A DNA stretch of 64,000 bases from an uncultured Clostridia bacterium (GCA_947383835.1 CANDEV010000001.1:62001-126000), one strand, 5' to 3'. Positions 42,316 to 52,186 are shown, numbered from the stretch's first letter. The notes: generated by a model from the letters alone, not told the origin. A program made the numbers and translations.

Positions 42316-42401
42316 TTCCTGCTCCGTTTCTCAGCGGCAAAAAATTTAATATCACTAAACAATATCCCCGTCCGCCGCTGTGGGCGGGATTGTTTAAATT
42401 C

Positions 42402-43058
42402 TTAATTAACTCCGTAGACCTTGCGGTACTCGATCATTTTTTCAAGATACTCCTTGCCGGGAACTGCCTCCTGCTCGATAGCCTCGATAATGTCGTTCAT
42501 ATTAACTATGGAATATATCTTTATGCCAAATTCGCCGCTGACCTCTTGGACTGCGGACTTATCGCTTGTGAGACCCTTTTCCATGCGGTCGGCTTGTATT
42601 ACCATTGCAGCGGGAACAACGTCCGCCTCCGCTTTAAGCTTAGGCATTACCTCGCGCAGAGCCTTGCCCGAAGTCATAACGTCCTCGATGATGACCACGC
42701 GTTCGCCGTCGGTAAGCTGCTTGCCTACGATAAGACCGCCCTCGCCGTGGTCTTTAGCCTCCTTGCGGTCAAAGCAGTAATTCACGTCAATGCCGAATTT
42801 GCTGTACAAAGCCACCGCAGTTGACACCGCAAGAGGAATACCCTTATAAGCGGGACCGAACAGCGTATCAAACTCAATGCCGTTGTCGTGAATGCACTCG
42901 GCGTAAAATTCTCCCAGCTTCGCAAGCTGCGCGCCTGTTTTATAGTTTCCCGAATTCATGAAGTATGGCGAAATACGTCCGCTTTTGAGTGTGAACTCCC
43001 CAAAGGTAAGTACGCCGCTTTCAACCATAAATTTTATAAAATCGTGCTTGTAGCTCAT
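42402..43058 (-). CDS. pyrE: orotate phosphoribosyltransferase
   Basis: A 218-residue enzyme converting orotate and PRPP to orotidine-5'-phosphate. Signatures are FGPAYKGIPLA, YCFDRKEAKDHGEGG and the PRPP motif RVVIIEDVMTSGKALRE. It stands alone about 9 kb from the pyr operon, in opposite orientation, with its own promoter and no visible PyrR leader, so it may be regulated differently from the other pyr genes. Confidence 0.96.
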   Translation of the reverse strand: MSYKHDFIKFMVESGVLTFGEFTLKSGRISPYFMNSGNYKTGAQLAKLGEFYAECIHDNGIEFDTLFGPAYKGIPLAVSTAVALYSKFGIDVNYCFDRKEAKDHGEGGLIVGKQLTDGERVVIIEDVMTSGKALREVMPKLKAEADVVPAAMVIQADRMEKGLTSDKSAVQEVSGEFGIKIYSIVNMNDIIEAIEQEAVPGKEYLEKMIEYRKVYGVN

Positions 43059-43098
43059 AAAATAAACTCCTTAATACAAATTTCATAGATACAATTAA

Positions 43099-43127
43099 AT
43101 TATATCACAATTAATTACTAAAATCAA
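43099..43127 (-). promoter_or_regulatory. promoter of pyrE
   Basis: Minus strand TTGATT (43127-43122), a 17-base spacer and TATAAT (43104-43099). The leader would be only about 35 bases. Confidence 0.75.
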
Positions 43128-43289
43128 CACATTAATTCATATAAAAAATTTGCAATTTTTATGGTAATATGCTACAAGAAGCAAGAGATTAAGAGACAAT
43201 AAACAAGAAATTTCCTGTTAGATTATTCCATTTGTAAAATAGTGGAAACAGCTTATTGAAAGCCGTTCTGCAAAATTTACCGAAACCGA

Positions 43290-43318
43290 TTGCAATTTAA
43301 GTAAAAATGTGGTACAAT
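43290..43318 (+). promoter_or_regulatory. promoter of purB
   Basis: TTGCAA (43290-43295), a 17-base spacer and TACAAT (43313-43318). The rest of the 310-base gap between pyrE and purB shows no further gene or obvious signal. Confidence 0.7.
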
Positions 43319-43368
43319 AATAGAAAACTGCAAAAATGCAGTAAAAATATATTAAGGAGAATTTTATC

Positions 43369-44805
43369 ATGTCCGATTTCAACAGCTATGAATCACCGTT
43401 CTGCACCAGATATGCAAGCAAGGAAATGCAGTATGTCTTTTCAGCAGATAAGAAGTTTACCACCTGGAGAAAGCTTTGGGTCGCTCTCGCAAGGGCGGAA
43501 ATGAAGCTGGGTCTGCCGGTTACACAGGCACAGGTAAACGAGCTTGAGGCTCATATCGACGATATTGACTATGAAGCCGCGGCGGAGCGGGAAAAGCTTG
43601 TCCGCCACGATGTTATGTCCCACGTTTACGCTTACGGACTGGCTTGCCCCAAAGCCAAGGGTATCATACATCTTGGAGCGACCTCCTGCTACGTCGGCGA
43701 CAACACCGATATAATCATCATGCGGGACGCTCTTAAAATTGTCAGAAGAAAGCTTCTCAACGTTATTTCCCAGCTTTCGGATTTCGCAATGAAATACAAG
43801 GCAATGCCCTGTCTTGCCTACACACATTTGCAGCCCGCACAGCTTACCACCGTGGGAAAACGTGCCACACTTTGGATAAACGAGCTGCTGACCGACCTTG
43901 ACGAGGTGGAGTACAGAATAAATACCATGCAGCTTTTAGGCTCAAAGGGCACTACAGGTACACAGGCTTCCTTTATGGAGCTTTTCGAGGGGGACACCGA
44001 CAAGGTCAAGGAGCTTGAAAAAATGATAGTCGAGGAAATGGGCTTCGACTCGGCAGTACCTGTGTCGGGGCAGACATACTCCAGAAAGGTGGATTCGCAG
44101 ATAGTTGCCACCCTCAGCGGAATTGCTCAGTCGGCAATGAAGTTTGCAAACGATTTGAGAATTTTGCAGAACTTTAAGGAAATGGAAGAGCCTTTTGAGA
44201 AAAATCAGATAGGTTCCTCCGCGATGCCGTACAAGAGAAATCCCATGCGCTGCGAGAGAATTACGGCTCTTGCAAGATATGTTATGATAGACAGCCTTAA
44301 CCCTGCTTTTACTGCGGGTACGCAATGGTTCGAGCGTACACTGGACGATTCCGCAAACAAGAGAATTTCCGTTGCGGAGGGCTTTTTGGGCGTGGACGCT
44401 ATACTCAATATCTTGCTGAACGTTACGGCTGATTTGGTTGTTTACCCGGAAGTCATCAGACAGCGTGTCATGAGAGAGCTTCCCTTTATGGCTTCAGAAA
44501 ATATCATGATGGACGCCGTTAAAAAGGGCGGAGACAGACAGGTCCTCCACGAAAAGCTCCGCACATACGCAATGGAGGCGGGCAAGCAGGTCAAAGAAAA
44601 GGGTCTTGAAAACGACTTGATAGAGCGGGTTCTTGCCGACCCCGATTTCGGTCTGAACGAGGAGGACGTTAAGGCTATCCTCAAGCCCGAAAACTTCACA
44701 GGCAGAAGCGAACAGCAGGTTGAGGAATTTGTTGCAAACTGCGTAAGACCCGTACTGGATAACAGCGGCGAAAAGCTTGGCGAGACGGCTGAATTAAGCG
44801 TGTGA
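43369..44805 (+). CDS. purB: adenylosuccinate lyase
   Basis: A 478-residue lyase acting twice in purine synthesis (SAICAR to AICAR, adenylosuccinate to AMP). The signature loop GSSAMPYKRNPMRCER is present, with HLGATSCYVGDN and THLQPAQLTTVGKR as further conserved regions. Length and order are as usual. GGAGAATTTT precedes the ATG. It is followed by two MITE-like repeats and a terminator. Confidence 0.97.
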   Translation: MSDFNSYESPFCTRYASKEMQYVFSADKKFTTWRKLWVALARAEMKLGLPVTQAQVNELEAHIDDIDYEAAAEREKLVRHDVMSHVYAYGLACPKAKGIIHLGATSCYVGDNTDIIIMRDALKIVRRKLLNVISQLSDFAMKYKAMPCLAYTHLQPAQLTTVGKRATLWINELLTDLDEVEYRINTMQLLGSKGTTGTQASFMELFEGDTDKVKELEKMIVEEMGFDSAVPVSGQTYSRKVDSQIVATLSGIAQSAMKFANDLRILQNFKEMEEPFEKNQIGSSAMPYKRNPMRCERITALARYVMIDSLNPAFTAGTQWFERTLDDSANKRISVAEGFLGVDAILNILLNVTADLVVYPEVIRQRVMRELPFMASENIMMDAVKKGGDRQVLHEKLRTYAMEAGKQVKEKGLENDLIERVLADPDFGLNEEDVKAILKPENFTGRSEQQVEEFVANCVRPVLDNSGEKLGETAELSV

Positions 44806-44816
44806 TAAACAATTTA

Positions 44817-44917
44817 TACTAATTTCCGTCTAAAAAGTGTTTAAAAAATCAAGCAAAAATTTGCGTATATGATTTTTGCGCAGATTTTTTAACTACACTT
44901 TTAGACAGAAATTAGTA
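44817..44917. mobile_element. MITE-like 101-base element, copy 1
   Basis: Terminal inverted repeats of 22 bases (TACTAATTTCCGTCTAAAAA at the left) with two differences. Internal inverted repeats (AAAAAATC/GATTTTTT, GCAAAAAT/ATTTTTGC) let the whole element fold into one hairpin. No coding capacity. A second copy of the same length lies 57 bases further on. Confidence 0.8.
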
Positions 44918-44925
44918 TTATAAAT

Positions 44926-44958
44926 AAAAATGTCTGCCGAAAAACGACAGACATTTTT
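44926..44958 (+). terminator. terminator between the two MITE-like copies
   Basis: AAAAATGTCTG (44926-44936) pairs with CAGACATTTTT (44948-44958), loop of eleven bases, followed by TATTTT. It probably was the purB terminator before the elements inserted. Confidence 0.85.
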
Positions 44959-44974
44959 TATTTTGGAAAAATTA

Positions 44975-45075
44975 TACTAATTTGCGACTAAAAAGCGTGT
45001 AAAAAATCAAGCAAAAATTTGCGCGTGTGATTTTTGTGCAGATTTTTTACCTACGCTTTTAGGAGCAAATTAGTA
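44975..45075. mobile_element. MITE-like 101-base element, copy 2
   Basis: Same length and ends as the copy at 44817-44917 (TACTAATTT at the left, AAATTAGTA at the right), with substitutions in both the tip and the loop. Its last base is next to the stop codon of the GH16 gene (45076). Confidence 0.8.
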
Positions 45076-45873
45076 TTACTCCTCCGTGTAAACCCTCACG
45101 TAATCAATTTTCATAAAATCGGGCAAATTCTTTGGGTCAGGCGTGCCTGTCCAAGAGCCTGTTTCGGAGGTTATCTTCAGGAAAAGCGGGACTTCGCACG
45201 TCCCCTGCGCGGAGGAGGCATTTGTTCGCCATGTTTCTTTTCCGTCGGTATAGAAAACATACTCGTTTTTAGTCCACAGCAAAGAAAATGTGTGATACTC
45301 GCCGTCGTAAATACCTACCTTGCTGATATTGCCGAGGGACTTATGATTTGCACCGTAGCCGTCCCAGTTAAGTGTGTTCTGAACCTCTCCCCTTTCAAGA
45401 TACGGCGTCTCCATTATGTCTATCTCCGTTCCGTTTTTTCCGCCCATTGTCTCGTCAACAACGCTGTCGCCCATGAGCCAAAAGGCAGTCCAGTAGCCCG
45501 GGACTGTATTTACAGTGCAGCGTATCTCAAAATAACCGTAAGCCTGCTCAAATTTTCCCTTTGAGCGTATTCCGCCGCTTAAAAAGCGGTCGGAGCTTTC
45601 ATCGTAGGACATTCCTATAATAAGATTACCCTCTCCGTCAAGATAGGACATACTGTTATCCCAATAGTTGTTCAGATCCTGACGTTTTTGTTCGGGGCAC
45701 TGTTCCCATTTTGTCTCGTCAATTGCGTCCCCCTCAAAATTGTCCTCGAATGAAAGAGTGTAATTTTTGCCCTCTATCTCAATATTTTTGTAACTGTCCT
45801 CGGCAGGTATCTCCTGCTGCGCGGTCAGCATTGCAATTATTGCAGCAAAAACCGCGGAGAATTTTTTTAACAT
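45076..45873 (-). CDS. beta-glucanase, GH16
   Basis: A 265-residue secreted enzyme with a signal peptide (about 1-24). The catalytic motif GTEIDIMETP holds Glu150 (nucleophile), Asp152 and Glu155 (acid/base). WDNSMSYLDGEGNL and the YGYFEIRC strand are typical. It would cut beta-1,3/1,4-glucans of cereals or laminarin. The first base of its stop codon touches a MITE-like element, so the 3' end may have been trimmed slightly, but the C-terminal strand FMKIDYVRVYTEE is complete. It is preceded by the DUF4317 gene with a 12-base gap. Confidence 0.92.
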   Translation of the reverse strand: MLKKFSAVFAAIIAMLTAQQEIPAEDSYKNIEIEGKNYTLSFEDNFEGDAIDETKWEQCPEQKRQDLNNYWDNSMSYLDGEGNLIIGMSYDESSDRFLSGGIRSKGKFEQAYGYFEIRCTVNTVPGYWTAFWLMGDSVVDETMGGKNGTEIDIMETPYLERGEVQNTLNWDGYGANHKSLGNISKVGIYDGEYHTFSLLWTKNEYVFYTDGKETWRTNASSAQGTCEVPLFLKITSETGSWTGTPDPKNLPDFMKIDYVRVYTEE

Positions 45874-45885
45874 AAAAACACCTCT

Positions 45886-47019
45886 TTACTCAACTGTTGT
45901 GGTCAAGCCGTTTACCGAAATGCTTGGGTCGTCAAGGTCTATCACAAGACAGCGTCTGCCTCCGATAACGCTTGTCCGCACCTTTTCGGCTGCATCGCGG
46001 CTGATGTTTATGGTGATTTCGGGAGTAGAAAGCACAACCTTATTTTCCACAAGATTTTCGGCGGTAAGACCGTCCGCCTCGCCAACCTTTTCCTTGAATA
46101 CGGCGGGGAGAGCGTCCAGCTTTTCGCTGCTTACCCCTGCGTCGAAAAGAATGTTGTGGAGCTTATTGTCGTCGATAAGGGGAAGCTCCGTTTCATTTTT
46201 GGAATTGTTCACAATATCCCGTATCGCCTCGTTGACTTGGGTAATGACCGTGTAGCTGAGCTCGTCCGCAACGACGTCCGTAAGCACCTGCTGAAACGTC
46301 TCCTTTTCACGCTGAAAGGACATAACGAAATCGCAGCCGAGGACGTCCTCCACCACGGATATATTTGGCTTTTTCGGTGTTTTTGTATAGTACATAACAT
46401 TGTTCACATCGGGAGCGCGGTCGCTGAAAACGGGGTACAGAAAGCCGTCAGTGGGAACTCTGCTGATAATAAGATCGGTGTTGGCTTTTTTTACGATAGC
46501 GTTTGCCTCGCCGTCAAACATCAGACCGTCGTCCCCAGTACAGACAGGACAGACCGCCGCAACGATAAAATTGTATTCGTCCGCCGCGTCGTCATAGCTT
46601 TCATCGTTTTTATCCTTTGTCATAATGCTGTAGGAGCAGTACCCTATTATCAAGGTGTACCCCATTTCGTATTCCATGTTGTTGATGATCCTTGTCAGCA
46701 GCTTGTCGTTGGCAGCTTCGTCCTCAAGCTTGCCTTTCATTGCGGCGTACAAAATATTCTGCGCGCCGTCCTCGTCGTATTCCTCCCGTGGAAATCCGTA
46801 TTCGGTAAGGTTTTTCCCCACTCTGCCGCTCAGTACTTTTTTAAGGGACTCCAGCATGACTGCGCCCTCGTCCTCTGGGATAAGAGCGTACAGCTTGTTG
46901 TCCTTGCAGCGGACGTTTTTCTGCGGGTCAACGTATACTGAAAGAATGTGGTTAAGAGTGAAAAAACCGCTTGAATCTGTGAAATTCTTTTTGATCTCGG
47001 CAACTTCCTTTTTGTTCAT
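45886..47019 (-). CDS. DUF4317 family protein
   Basis: A 377-residue soluble protein matching the DUF4317 family of Clostridia (start MNKKEVAEIKKNFT, then YVDPQKNVRCKDNK). It has mixed alpha/beta secondary structure and no signal peptide. Function unknown. The start at 47019 has AAAGGAAA upstream and matches family starts; an in-frame ATG at 47067 has no ribosome binding site. Confidence 0.85.
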   Translation of the reverse strand: MNKKEVAEIKKNFTDSSGFFTLNHILSVYVDPQKNVRCKDNKLYALIPEDEGAVMLESLKKVLSGRVGKNLTEYGFPREEYDEDGAQNILYAAMKGKLEDEAANDKLLTRIINNMEYEMGYTLIIGYCSYSIMTKDKNDESYDDAADEYNFIVAAVCPVCTGDDGLMFDGEANAIVKKANTDLIISRVPTDGFLYPVFSDRAPDVNNVMYYTKTPKKPNISVVEDVLGCDFVMSFQREKETFQQVLTDVVADELSYTVITQVNEAIRDIVNNSKNETELPLIDDNKLHNILFDAGVSSEKLDALPAVFKEKVGEADGLTAENLVENKVVLSTPEITINISRDAAEKVRTSVIGGRRCLVIDLDDPSISVNGLTTTVE

Positions 47020-47063
47020 ATGTATTTTTCCTTTCTTTTTGAAATTTTGACATTTATGAAAAA

Positions 47064-47516
47064 TCAAGATCGTAAATGCAAAACAAATTTTTGGTTGGGA
47101 TATCCAAATTCTTCTATCAATTCATCTTCTGCAAAACCAAACTTCTTGTACAAGGCTCTCGGCGCGGCTCCCTTTGGATCGTTTTCACGAAATGTTGAAA
47201 CGGTAATATCCTTATTCCGATCCAATTCGTTTACGGCTTTTTCCAAAAGGAGCGAACCGATCCCGCGTTTTCTGTACCGGGGTGAAACCGCTAAACAGCA
47301 GATCATATTACGTCCCCTTGAAAAAAGTATAACGCCTATGATCTTTTCTTTATCTTTAATACACAATGCCTGCTTCTTATTCATAAAGCGCAAAACCGTT
47401 TCTTTATGCTCTTCTATTTTTTCTTGCGTCTCCAATCCGGGGAAATTCCAACTTACATCATTTACTAAATCCATCCATAAATCTATATCGGACGGTATTC
47501 CATATACGGCTGTCAT
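47064..47516 (-). CDS. GNAT family N-acetyltransferase
   Basis: A 150-residue GNAT enzyme with motif A CLAVSPRYRKRGIGSLLLEK (R-x-x-G-x-G/S) and motif B PRALYKKFGF. GGAGG lies upstream of the ATG. The acceptor is unknown; the RimI-like layout could mean a protein N-terminus or a small amine. Confidence 0.88.
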   Translation of the reverse strand: MTAVYGIPSDIDLWMDLVNDVSWNFPGLETQEKIEEHKETVLRFMNKKQALCIKDKEKIIGVILFSRGRNMICCLAVSPRYRKRGIGSLLLEKAVNELDRNKDITVSTFRENDPKGAAPRALYKKFGFAEDELIEEFGYPNQKFVLHLRS

Positions 47517-47577
47517 AAAAATATTCCTCCAAATTTTTACCTGTAAAAACTCAATTTTGAACAGCTTCCCCGCCCGC

Positions 47578-50500
47578 CTACCATTTCCAGTCGGACATGA
47601 AGCGGGTCAGCTTTGTGTCCTCTCCGCTCTTTTTCTGCTGTTTTTTCAGCTCGTTCACAACGCCCAAAGCGATAAGCGCAGCCCCTGCGACCGCAAGGTA
47701 CACAAGCCATGCTATACTGTCAAGACGGGTTATGCTAAGCAGCACAGCAGATACCACCATTGAAGCGACCGAAAGGACAAACCAGCGTTTTTTCTTTATC
47801 ACAAATGACGCCGCAAGCATAATGAGCAGTACCGCTCCAATAAAAATGGAATCAAAATTGTTCTCCGAAAAAAGCGCGTCCATGAACAGCACGATAAGCG
47901 AAATTATTGCCGATATAAAGGCAAAGTTGTATACAGCAGGCAGAGAGTCATGCCATATAAAACGTAAAATCACGCAGAAAATTACCACAGGCAGCAGTTT
48001 AAACTGCAGCGATATAAGGTCTGGGACGGTGAAAAACGGCACAGTCCACCAAAGAGGAAACAGGAACGCCGCCGATACGGTCAGTATTATCCTGTTGGTT
48101 TTTGAGAACTGTCCGCGGCGCATAAGATTTGCCGCAAGCAGGGCAAGAAGCAGCAGGCTCACCCAACGCCAATTGCTGTCAGAAGATCGGCTCAACGCTG
48201 TTATTGCGTACAAAAACGAGGAAAAGCCGAAAACGTCGGCGTAATATTTTTCCCAAAGCCGCTGTCTGAACATCATTCTTCCTGCCGCCGCAAAAAATAT
48301 TGCCGCAAGTATCATGACAGGGACAGATCCCGAGCAGTCCCCGATAACGTACCAACCTGCCAATACCGGGAAAATAAGCGTCATTGTGTTCCTGCGGAAA
48401 ACCGACAGTAACAGCGCGCATATTGCTAAAATAATACCGAATATCAGAAGCGGGATAATGTTCTCCTCTCCGGAGATAAAAAGCAATATTCCCGAAAACG
48501 CGGGGAGCGCATACCAAAGGAAATGTTCGGTATGCTTTGAGGTGTTTTCAAAGCTTCCAAAGGTCGTCCCTATAACGTTTACCGCAAATGTCAGCAGAGC
48601 CGCGGCGGCAGGGAAACACATAATATATTCGGGTTCTGCAAAGCGTACTCCGGCGAAAATCATAGTCAGCAGTATCATGCCGTGGAGAAAATATACTTGC
48701 ACGTATTTACCCCTCGGAAATGCATACTTAAAAAGGTAAAAAACGGTATATACCGTTACTGCCAAAGGCGGTACAAAATCCGCGCTGCCGTCCGAAAGGC
48801 AGGCAATGACAAACATCGGAAGAGAGGCGGCTACAGCAATCCCATAGGCCTTTGCGTAGCTTTCCGCCTTTTTTACAAACAGAAGCGCAGTACCTATCAG
48901 ACATATCAGAACCGTTATTACCGCAAGCGCACCGACGGCGGGATCATCGGCAAAGGGGTAGAAGCTGTACTCGTCCAAAATGTCCGAAAGGGGGAAAAAC
49001 GCCGCAAACGTAAGAGCGGGACATATAACGGGTGAGAATTTCCTGTGATTTGAAACGGCTGCGCTGGTCGCTCCCAAGGCGAGAATAACAAGGCTCAAAG
49101 CCAAATTTTGAATGGTATACATATTGTTAAGCGGTAATATCATTGCACACCAAAGCGCATATACCGCCGAAATAATGTCGTTTGCAGGTACGTAAAGCCT
49201 GTCCCGAAGCTTTGTAAAGCGTGTGACAAGAAAGTACGCAAGAACAATTAAATAGGAGAAAAACGGCGTGTAAACGCCCAAATAAACGTCCCCGAAAATA
49301 AGCTGTAAGGCTGTAGAGGACAGGAGCAGCATTGCCCCGAAGGACATAGCCTTGAAGTATGCCGTTTTGTACCGCAGAGCAAATATAAGAAGCTCCGCAA
49401 ACACCGCCGCAACGGCAATAATAAGGGTCGGAGAGGGCGTTTCGGCATTGCCGAACAGTACGGCGTTTTCAACAAATGCGGACAGTCCCGTAACTCCTGC
49501 GGCAATTATTCCCAATATGTTCAGAGCCTTTTTCAGCTTTTCGGGGAAGATGCCCATTACCGAAAGTACCCCGCAGATCAAGGCTGTTGCGGCGATTATG
49601 CAGATGAAGTCGGACGCCTCCTGAGGATCAAAGCCCTTAAACATTGCAGCCGAAATGAAAAACGCAAAGGCTATGGCTCCCGCCGTGCTGCTTTTGTCGG
49701 TGAGCGTTTTGGTGAGAAAGCATACGGAAAATACTGCAAACGCCGCTGCCGAAACAAATCCGCTTTCTGCCGCGAAAAGAGAAACAACACTCAAAGCCCA
49801 TGCGTTTACAACTGAAAAGCGGTTCCATTCGGCAGAAAAAACATTGTCTTCACCGAAAAGACGGTTCAAAAACCTTTGAACGCTGGGCTCAAAAATTACT
49901 GTCGCAAGGGCGAAAACTGCCATAAGCAGGACGGTAATACCGTCATCCGGTGAAATCTGCCAGATAATAGACGTTACAGCCGCGGAAAAAGTATAGAACG
50001 ATACCGCAGAGAAAAAGCGGTTTTTGTAATCGTACGCTCCCTTGAAAAACGGCACGGACACCGTGAGGAAGAGTACTGCAAGGACAGCCGCTCTGCCGTC
50101 CCCTGTAAAGGAAAAATATTCGCCGAAAACCTTTAGTACACCTGCGGCGACAACGGCGGAGGGCAGAAAGATACTTCCTAAAATATAGAAAATTCTTCCT
50201 GTCTGCGGCAGCTTCAGCTTTCTCTCCGAAAGAGAGTGAATTGCAAAAAATACTGCCGAAAAGGAAATAAGTACCACAGATTTAAAAAATGTATTAAGCG
50301 CGCCCCAATTTGCAACCGCAAAAATGAAGCCTGAAAGCGAGATGAGCAGCGCGCCCAAAATCAGAATTATATTTATGGTGCTGACGCTTTTTTTTGATAT
50401 TTCCCCTGTGGAACGCGGGGTATTCGGCTTATCATCGGAAGCTGCCCTTTCAAGGACAGGCGAAGGGGTTTTCACGCCTTTCGGAGGCATGTTGTATCGG

Positions 50501-50748
50501 TATTGCGGCATATCATATTGCAGACTTTCCGCAAAAGGGTTTTTCGGCTGCGCCTGCGTTTTAGCCGGAGCTTCGGATATATTTTCAGCATCGCTTTCCG
50601 AGCCTTGCTTTTGCAGACTTTTAAGCTGCTCGGAAAGCTCCCAATTCTGCCGCATAAGCTTGTTGCATTCGCTGCGTTTTGAAAAGTAAAGCGGCAGCAG
50701 TACTATTGGCAATATAAGCCATGCCATTAAAAAAATTAAAAAAGTCAT
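47578..50748 (-). CDS. very large polytopic membrane protein, unknown function
   Basis: A 1056-residue protein with an N-terminal helix (about 3-22), a short coiled coil and a Pro/Gln-rich linker, then more than twenty hydrophobic segments from about residue 128 to the end. The first membrane part (STINIILILGALLISLSG, then ANWGALNTFF) is shared by a poorly known family of Clostridia proteins, similar to DUF2157-type membrane proteins. No catalytic motif is seen. The start at 50748 has GGGGGA five bases upstream; a TTG at 50760 would add four residues. Confidence 0.75.
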   Translation of the reverse strand: MTFLIFLMAWLILPIVLLPLYFSKRSECNKLMRQNWELSEQLKSLQKQGSESDAENISEAPAKTQAQPKNPFAESLQYDMPQYRYNMPPKGVKTPSPVLERAASDDKPNTPRSTGEISKKSVSTINIILILGALLISLSGFIFAVANWGALNTFFKSVVLISFSAVFFAIHSLSERKLKLPQTGRIFYILGSIFLPSAVVAAGVLKVFGEYFSFTGDGRAAVLAVLFLTVSVPFFKGAYDYKNRFFSAVSFYTFSAAVTSIIWQISPDDGITVLLMAVFALATVIFEPSVQRFLNRLFGEDNVFSAEWNRFSVVNAWALSVVSLFAAESGFVSAAAFAVFSVCFLTKTLTDKSSTAGAIAFAFFISAAMFKGFDPQEASDFICIIAATALICGVLSVMGIFPEKLKKALNILGIIAAGVTGLSAFVENAVLFGNAETPSPTLIIAVAAVFAELLIFALRYKTAYFKAMSFGAMLLLSSTALQLIFGDVYLGVYTPFFSYLIVLAYFLVTRFTKLRDRLYVPANDIISAVYALWCAMILPLNNMYTIQNLALSLVILALGATSAAVSNHRKFSPVICPALTFAAFFPLSDILDEYSFYPFADDPAVGALAVITVLICLIGTALLFVKKAESYAKAYGIAVAASLPMFVIACLSDGSADFVPPLAVTVYTVFYLFKYAFPRGKYVQVYFLHGMILLTMIFAGVRFAEPEYIMCFPAAAALLTFAVNVIGTTFGSFENTSKHTEHFLWYALPAFSGILLFISGEENIIPLLIFGIILAICALLLSVFRRNTMTLIFPVLAGWYVIGDCSGSVPVMILAAIFFAAAGRMMFRQRLWEKYYADVFGFSSFLYAITALSRSSDSNWRWVSLLLLALLAANLMRRGQFSKTNRIILTVSAAFLFPLWWTVPFFTVPDLISLQFKLLPVVIFCVILRFIWHDSLPAVYNFAFISAIISLIVLFMDALFSENNFDSIFIGAVLLIMLAASFVIKKKRWFVLSVASMVVSAVLLSITRLDSIAWLVYLAVAGAALIALGVVNELKKQQKKSGEDTKLTRFMSDWKW

Positions 50749-50861
50749 AAAATCCCCCAATTTATTCTTATTGTACTAATTATACTTTAAATATTTTCAA
50801 AAGTCAACAAGTTAAAAAGCAGAAAAAATATTGCAAAACGGTTACAATTTCAAATTAGGTA

Positions 50862-50889
50862 TTGACAAGTATATTATATGTGGTATAAT
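50862..50889 (+). promoter_or_regulatory. promoter of the CmpB-like gene
   Basis: TTGACA (50862-50867), a 16-base spacer and TATAAT (50884-50889), about 38 bases before the start codon at 50928. Confidence 0.78.
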
Positions 50890-50927
50890 ATATAATGCTT
50901 GACAAATTAAATTATTGGAGGAATTTT

Positions 50928-51947
50928 ATGGAGACGATACCGTTTCTTGAATACAGTCTTTATCAGATGTTCCATATGTTTATTTTCTGGTCGTTTATCG
51001 GCTGGTGTATTGAGGTATGCGACATGACGCTGGAAACAGGCGAATATCAGAACCGCGGCTTTCTTAATATGCCGATATGCCCTATTTACGGCTTCGGCGT
51101 TCTTATGGTGGTGATTTTTTTCAGACCTATCGAGCACACTTTTTTCCCGCTGTTTTTCGCGTCGATGGTATTATGCACCACCTTTGAGCTGCTTATAGGT
51201 CTCGGTATGGAGAAAATGTTCGGCGCACGATGGTGGGATTATTCCAATAAAAAATTTAATTATAAAGGGTACATATGTCCCGAAATTTCCATTCTCTGGG
51301 GACTGGGCTGCGTGCTTGTGGTAAGGATCGTCCACCCAACCGTAGAAAAGGTGGTAGACCTTATACCTCTAAAAATGGGGCTGTTTCTCATACTTCTGTG
51401 GTCGGTGCTTATTGTGATAGACCTTATTTCCTCGATATGTGCTGTAAATAAGCTTAACAACCGTCTTAGGCAAATAGACGAGATATCAAAGGTAATGCTG
51501 CTGAGCGCGGTCAAGATAGGAGAGAACCTTGCGGAAAAAACCTTGGAGACCAAGGAACGCTATGATAAAATAGTGGAGTCCGCGGACGCTAAAACGCAGG
51601 AATGGAAAGAAAAACATTACTATGAGTGGAAGGAAAAATATTACAAATATTTTCCCCACCGCAAGGACAAGCTGAAAATTGACGAGATAGAGCAGGAGTA
51701 CGGAAAAATCGTTGAGGCGGAGGACTTCAAGATAAGCGACTGGCGGGAGCGTTTTGAAAACCTTGTGGAAACAAAGGACAGTTCAATTGAAAGACTTTTG
51801 AAGGCTTTCCCGCAGCTTAGGTCTATTTCCTATTCCGAGGCTATGGACGCTTTGAAAATGCGTTGGGCGGAGATATCCCGCAGACATAAAAACAAAGACC
51901 CGGAGAACAGCGGCGCTTCCGAAACTGACGAAGAGGATATACTCTGA
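50928..51947 (+). CDS. CmpB-like membrane protein (putative ABC transporter permease family)
   Basis: A 339-residue protein whose first 175 residues contain about five membrane helices and the family features FIGWCIEVCDMTLETG, FLNMPICPIYGFG and GARWWDYS. The C-terminal 160 residues form a long charged, mostly helical cytoplasmic tail (WKEKHYYEWKEKYYKYFPHR). The Pfam name implies ABC transport, but no transport function is proven. The start at 50928 has TTGGAGGA upstream. Confidence 0.85.
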   Translation: METIPFLEYSLYQMFHMFIFWSFIGWCIEVCDMTLETGEYQNRGFLNMPICPIYGFGVLMVVIFFRPIEHTFFPLFFASMVLCTTFELLIGLGMEKMFGARWWDYSNKKFNYKGYICPEISILWGLGCVLVVRIVHPTVEKVVDLIPLKMGLFLILLWSVLIVIDLISSICAVNKLNNRLRQIDEISKVMLLSAVKIGENLAEKTLETKERYDKIVESADAKTQEWKEKHYYEWKEKYYKYFPHRKDKLKIDEIEQEYGKIVEAEDFKISDWRERFENLVETKDSSIERLLKAFPQLRSISYSEAMDALKMRWAEISRRHKNKDPENSGASETDEEDIL

Positions 51948-51998
51948 GACGGACAGCAGCAGAAATTGTAATTATTCTGTTAAAACGGCAAAAATCGG

Positions 51999-52027
51999 TT
52001 GACATAACGCATAAAATGTGCTATACT
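51999..52027 (+). promoter_or_regulatory. promoter of the pyr operon
   Basis: TTGACA (51999-52004), a 17-base spacer and TATACT (52022-52027). Transcription would start near 52035, just before the PyrR-binding element. Confidence 0.85.
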
Positions 52028-52038
52028 GTTTTTATTGG

Positions 52039-52076
52039 ACAACCTTTAAGTTGATCCCGTGAGATCGGCAAGGCAG
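52039..52076 (+). promoter_or_regulatory. PyrR-binding RNA element
   Basis: The leader has ACCTTTAAGTTGATCCCGTG followed by AGATCGGCAAGG. This matches the PyrR binding loop pattern (UCC-x-GUGAG-x-Y) with flanking stems. PyrR with UMP bound would hold it and block the antiterminator, so that the hairpin at 52187-52217 forms. The 110 bases between hold the likely antiterminator, which I could not fold with certainty. Confidence 0.82.
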
Positions 52077-52186
52077 TCGCTTATACAGAGTACATAATTA
52101 CAGTGCTGATTATTAATAGTATAGCTGTAAGTGTGTATTTACACGGAATTTTTGCAATTGCGCAATCAATATAATAGTATAAGCCT

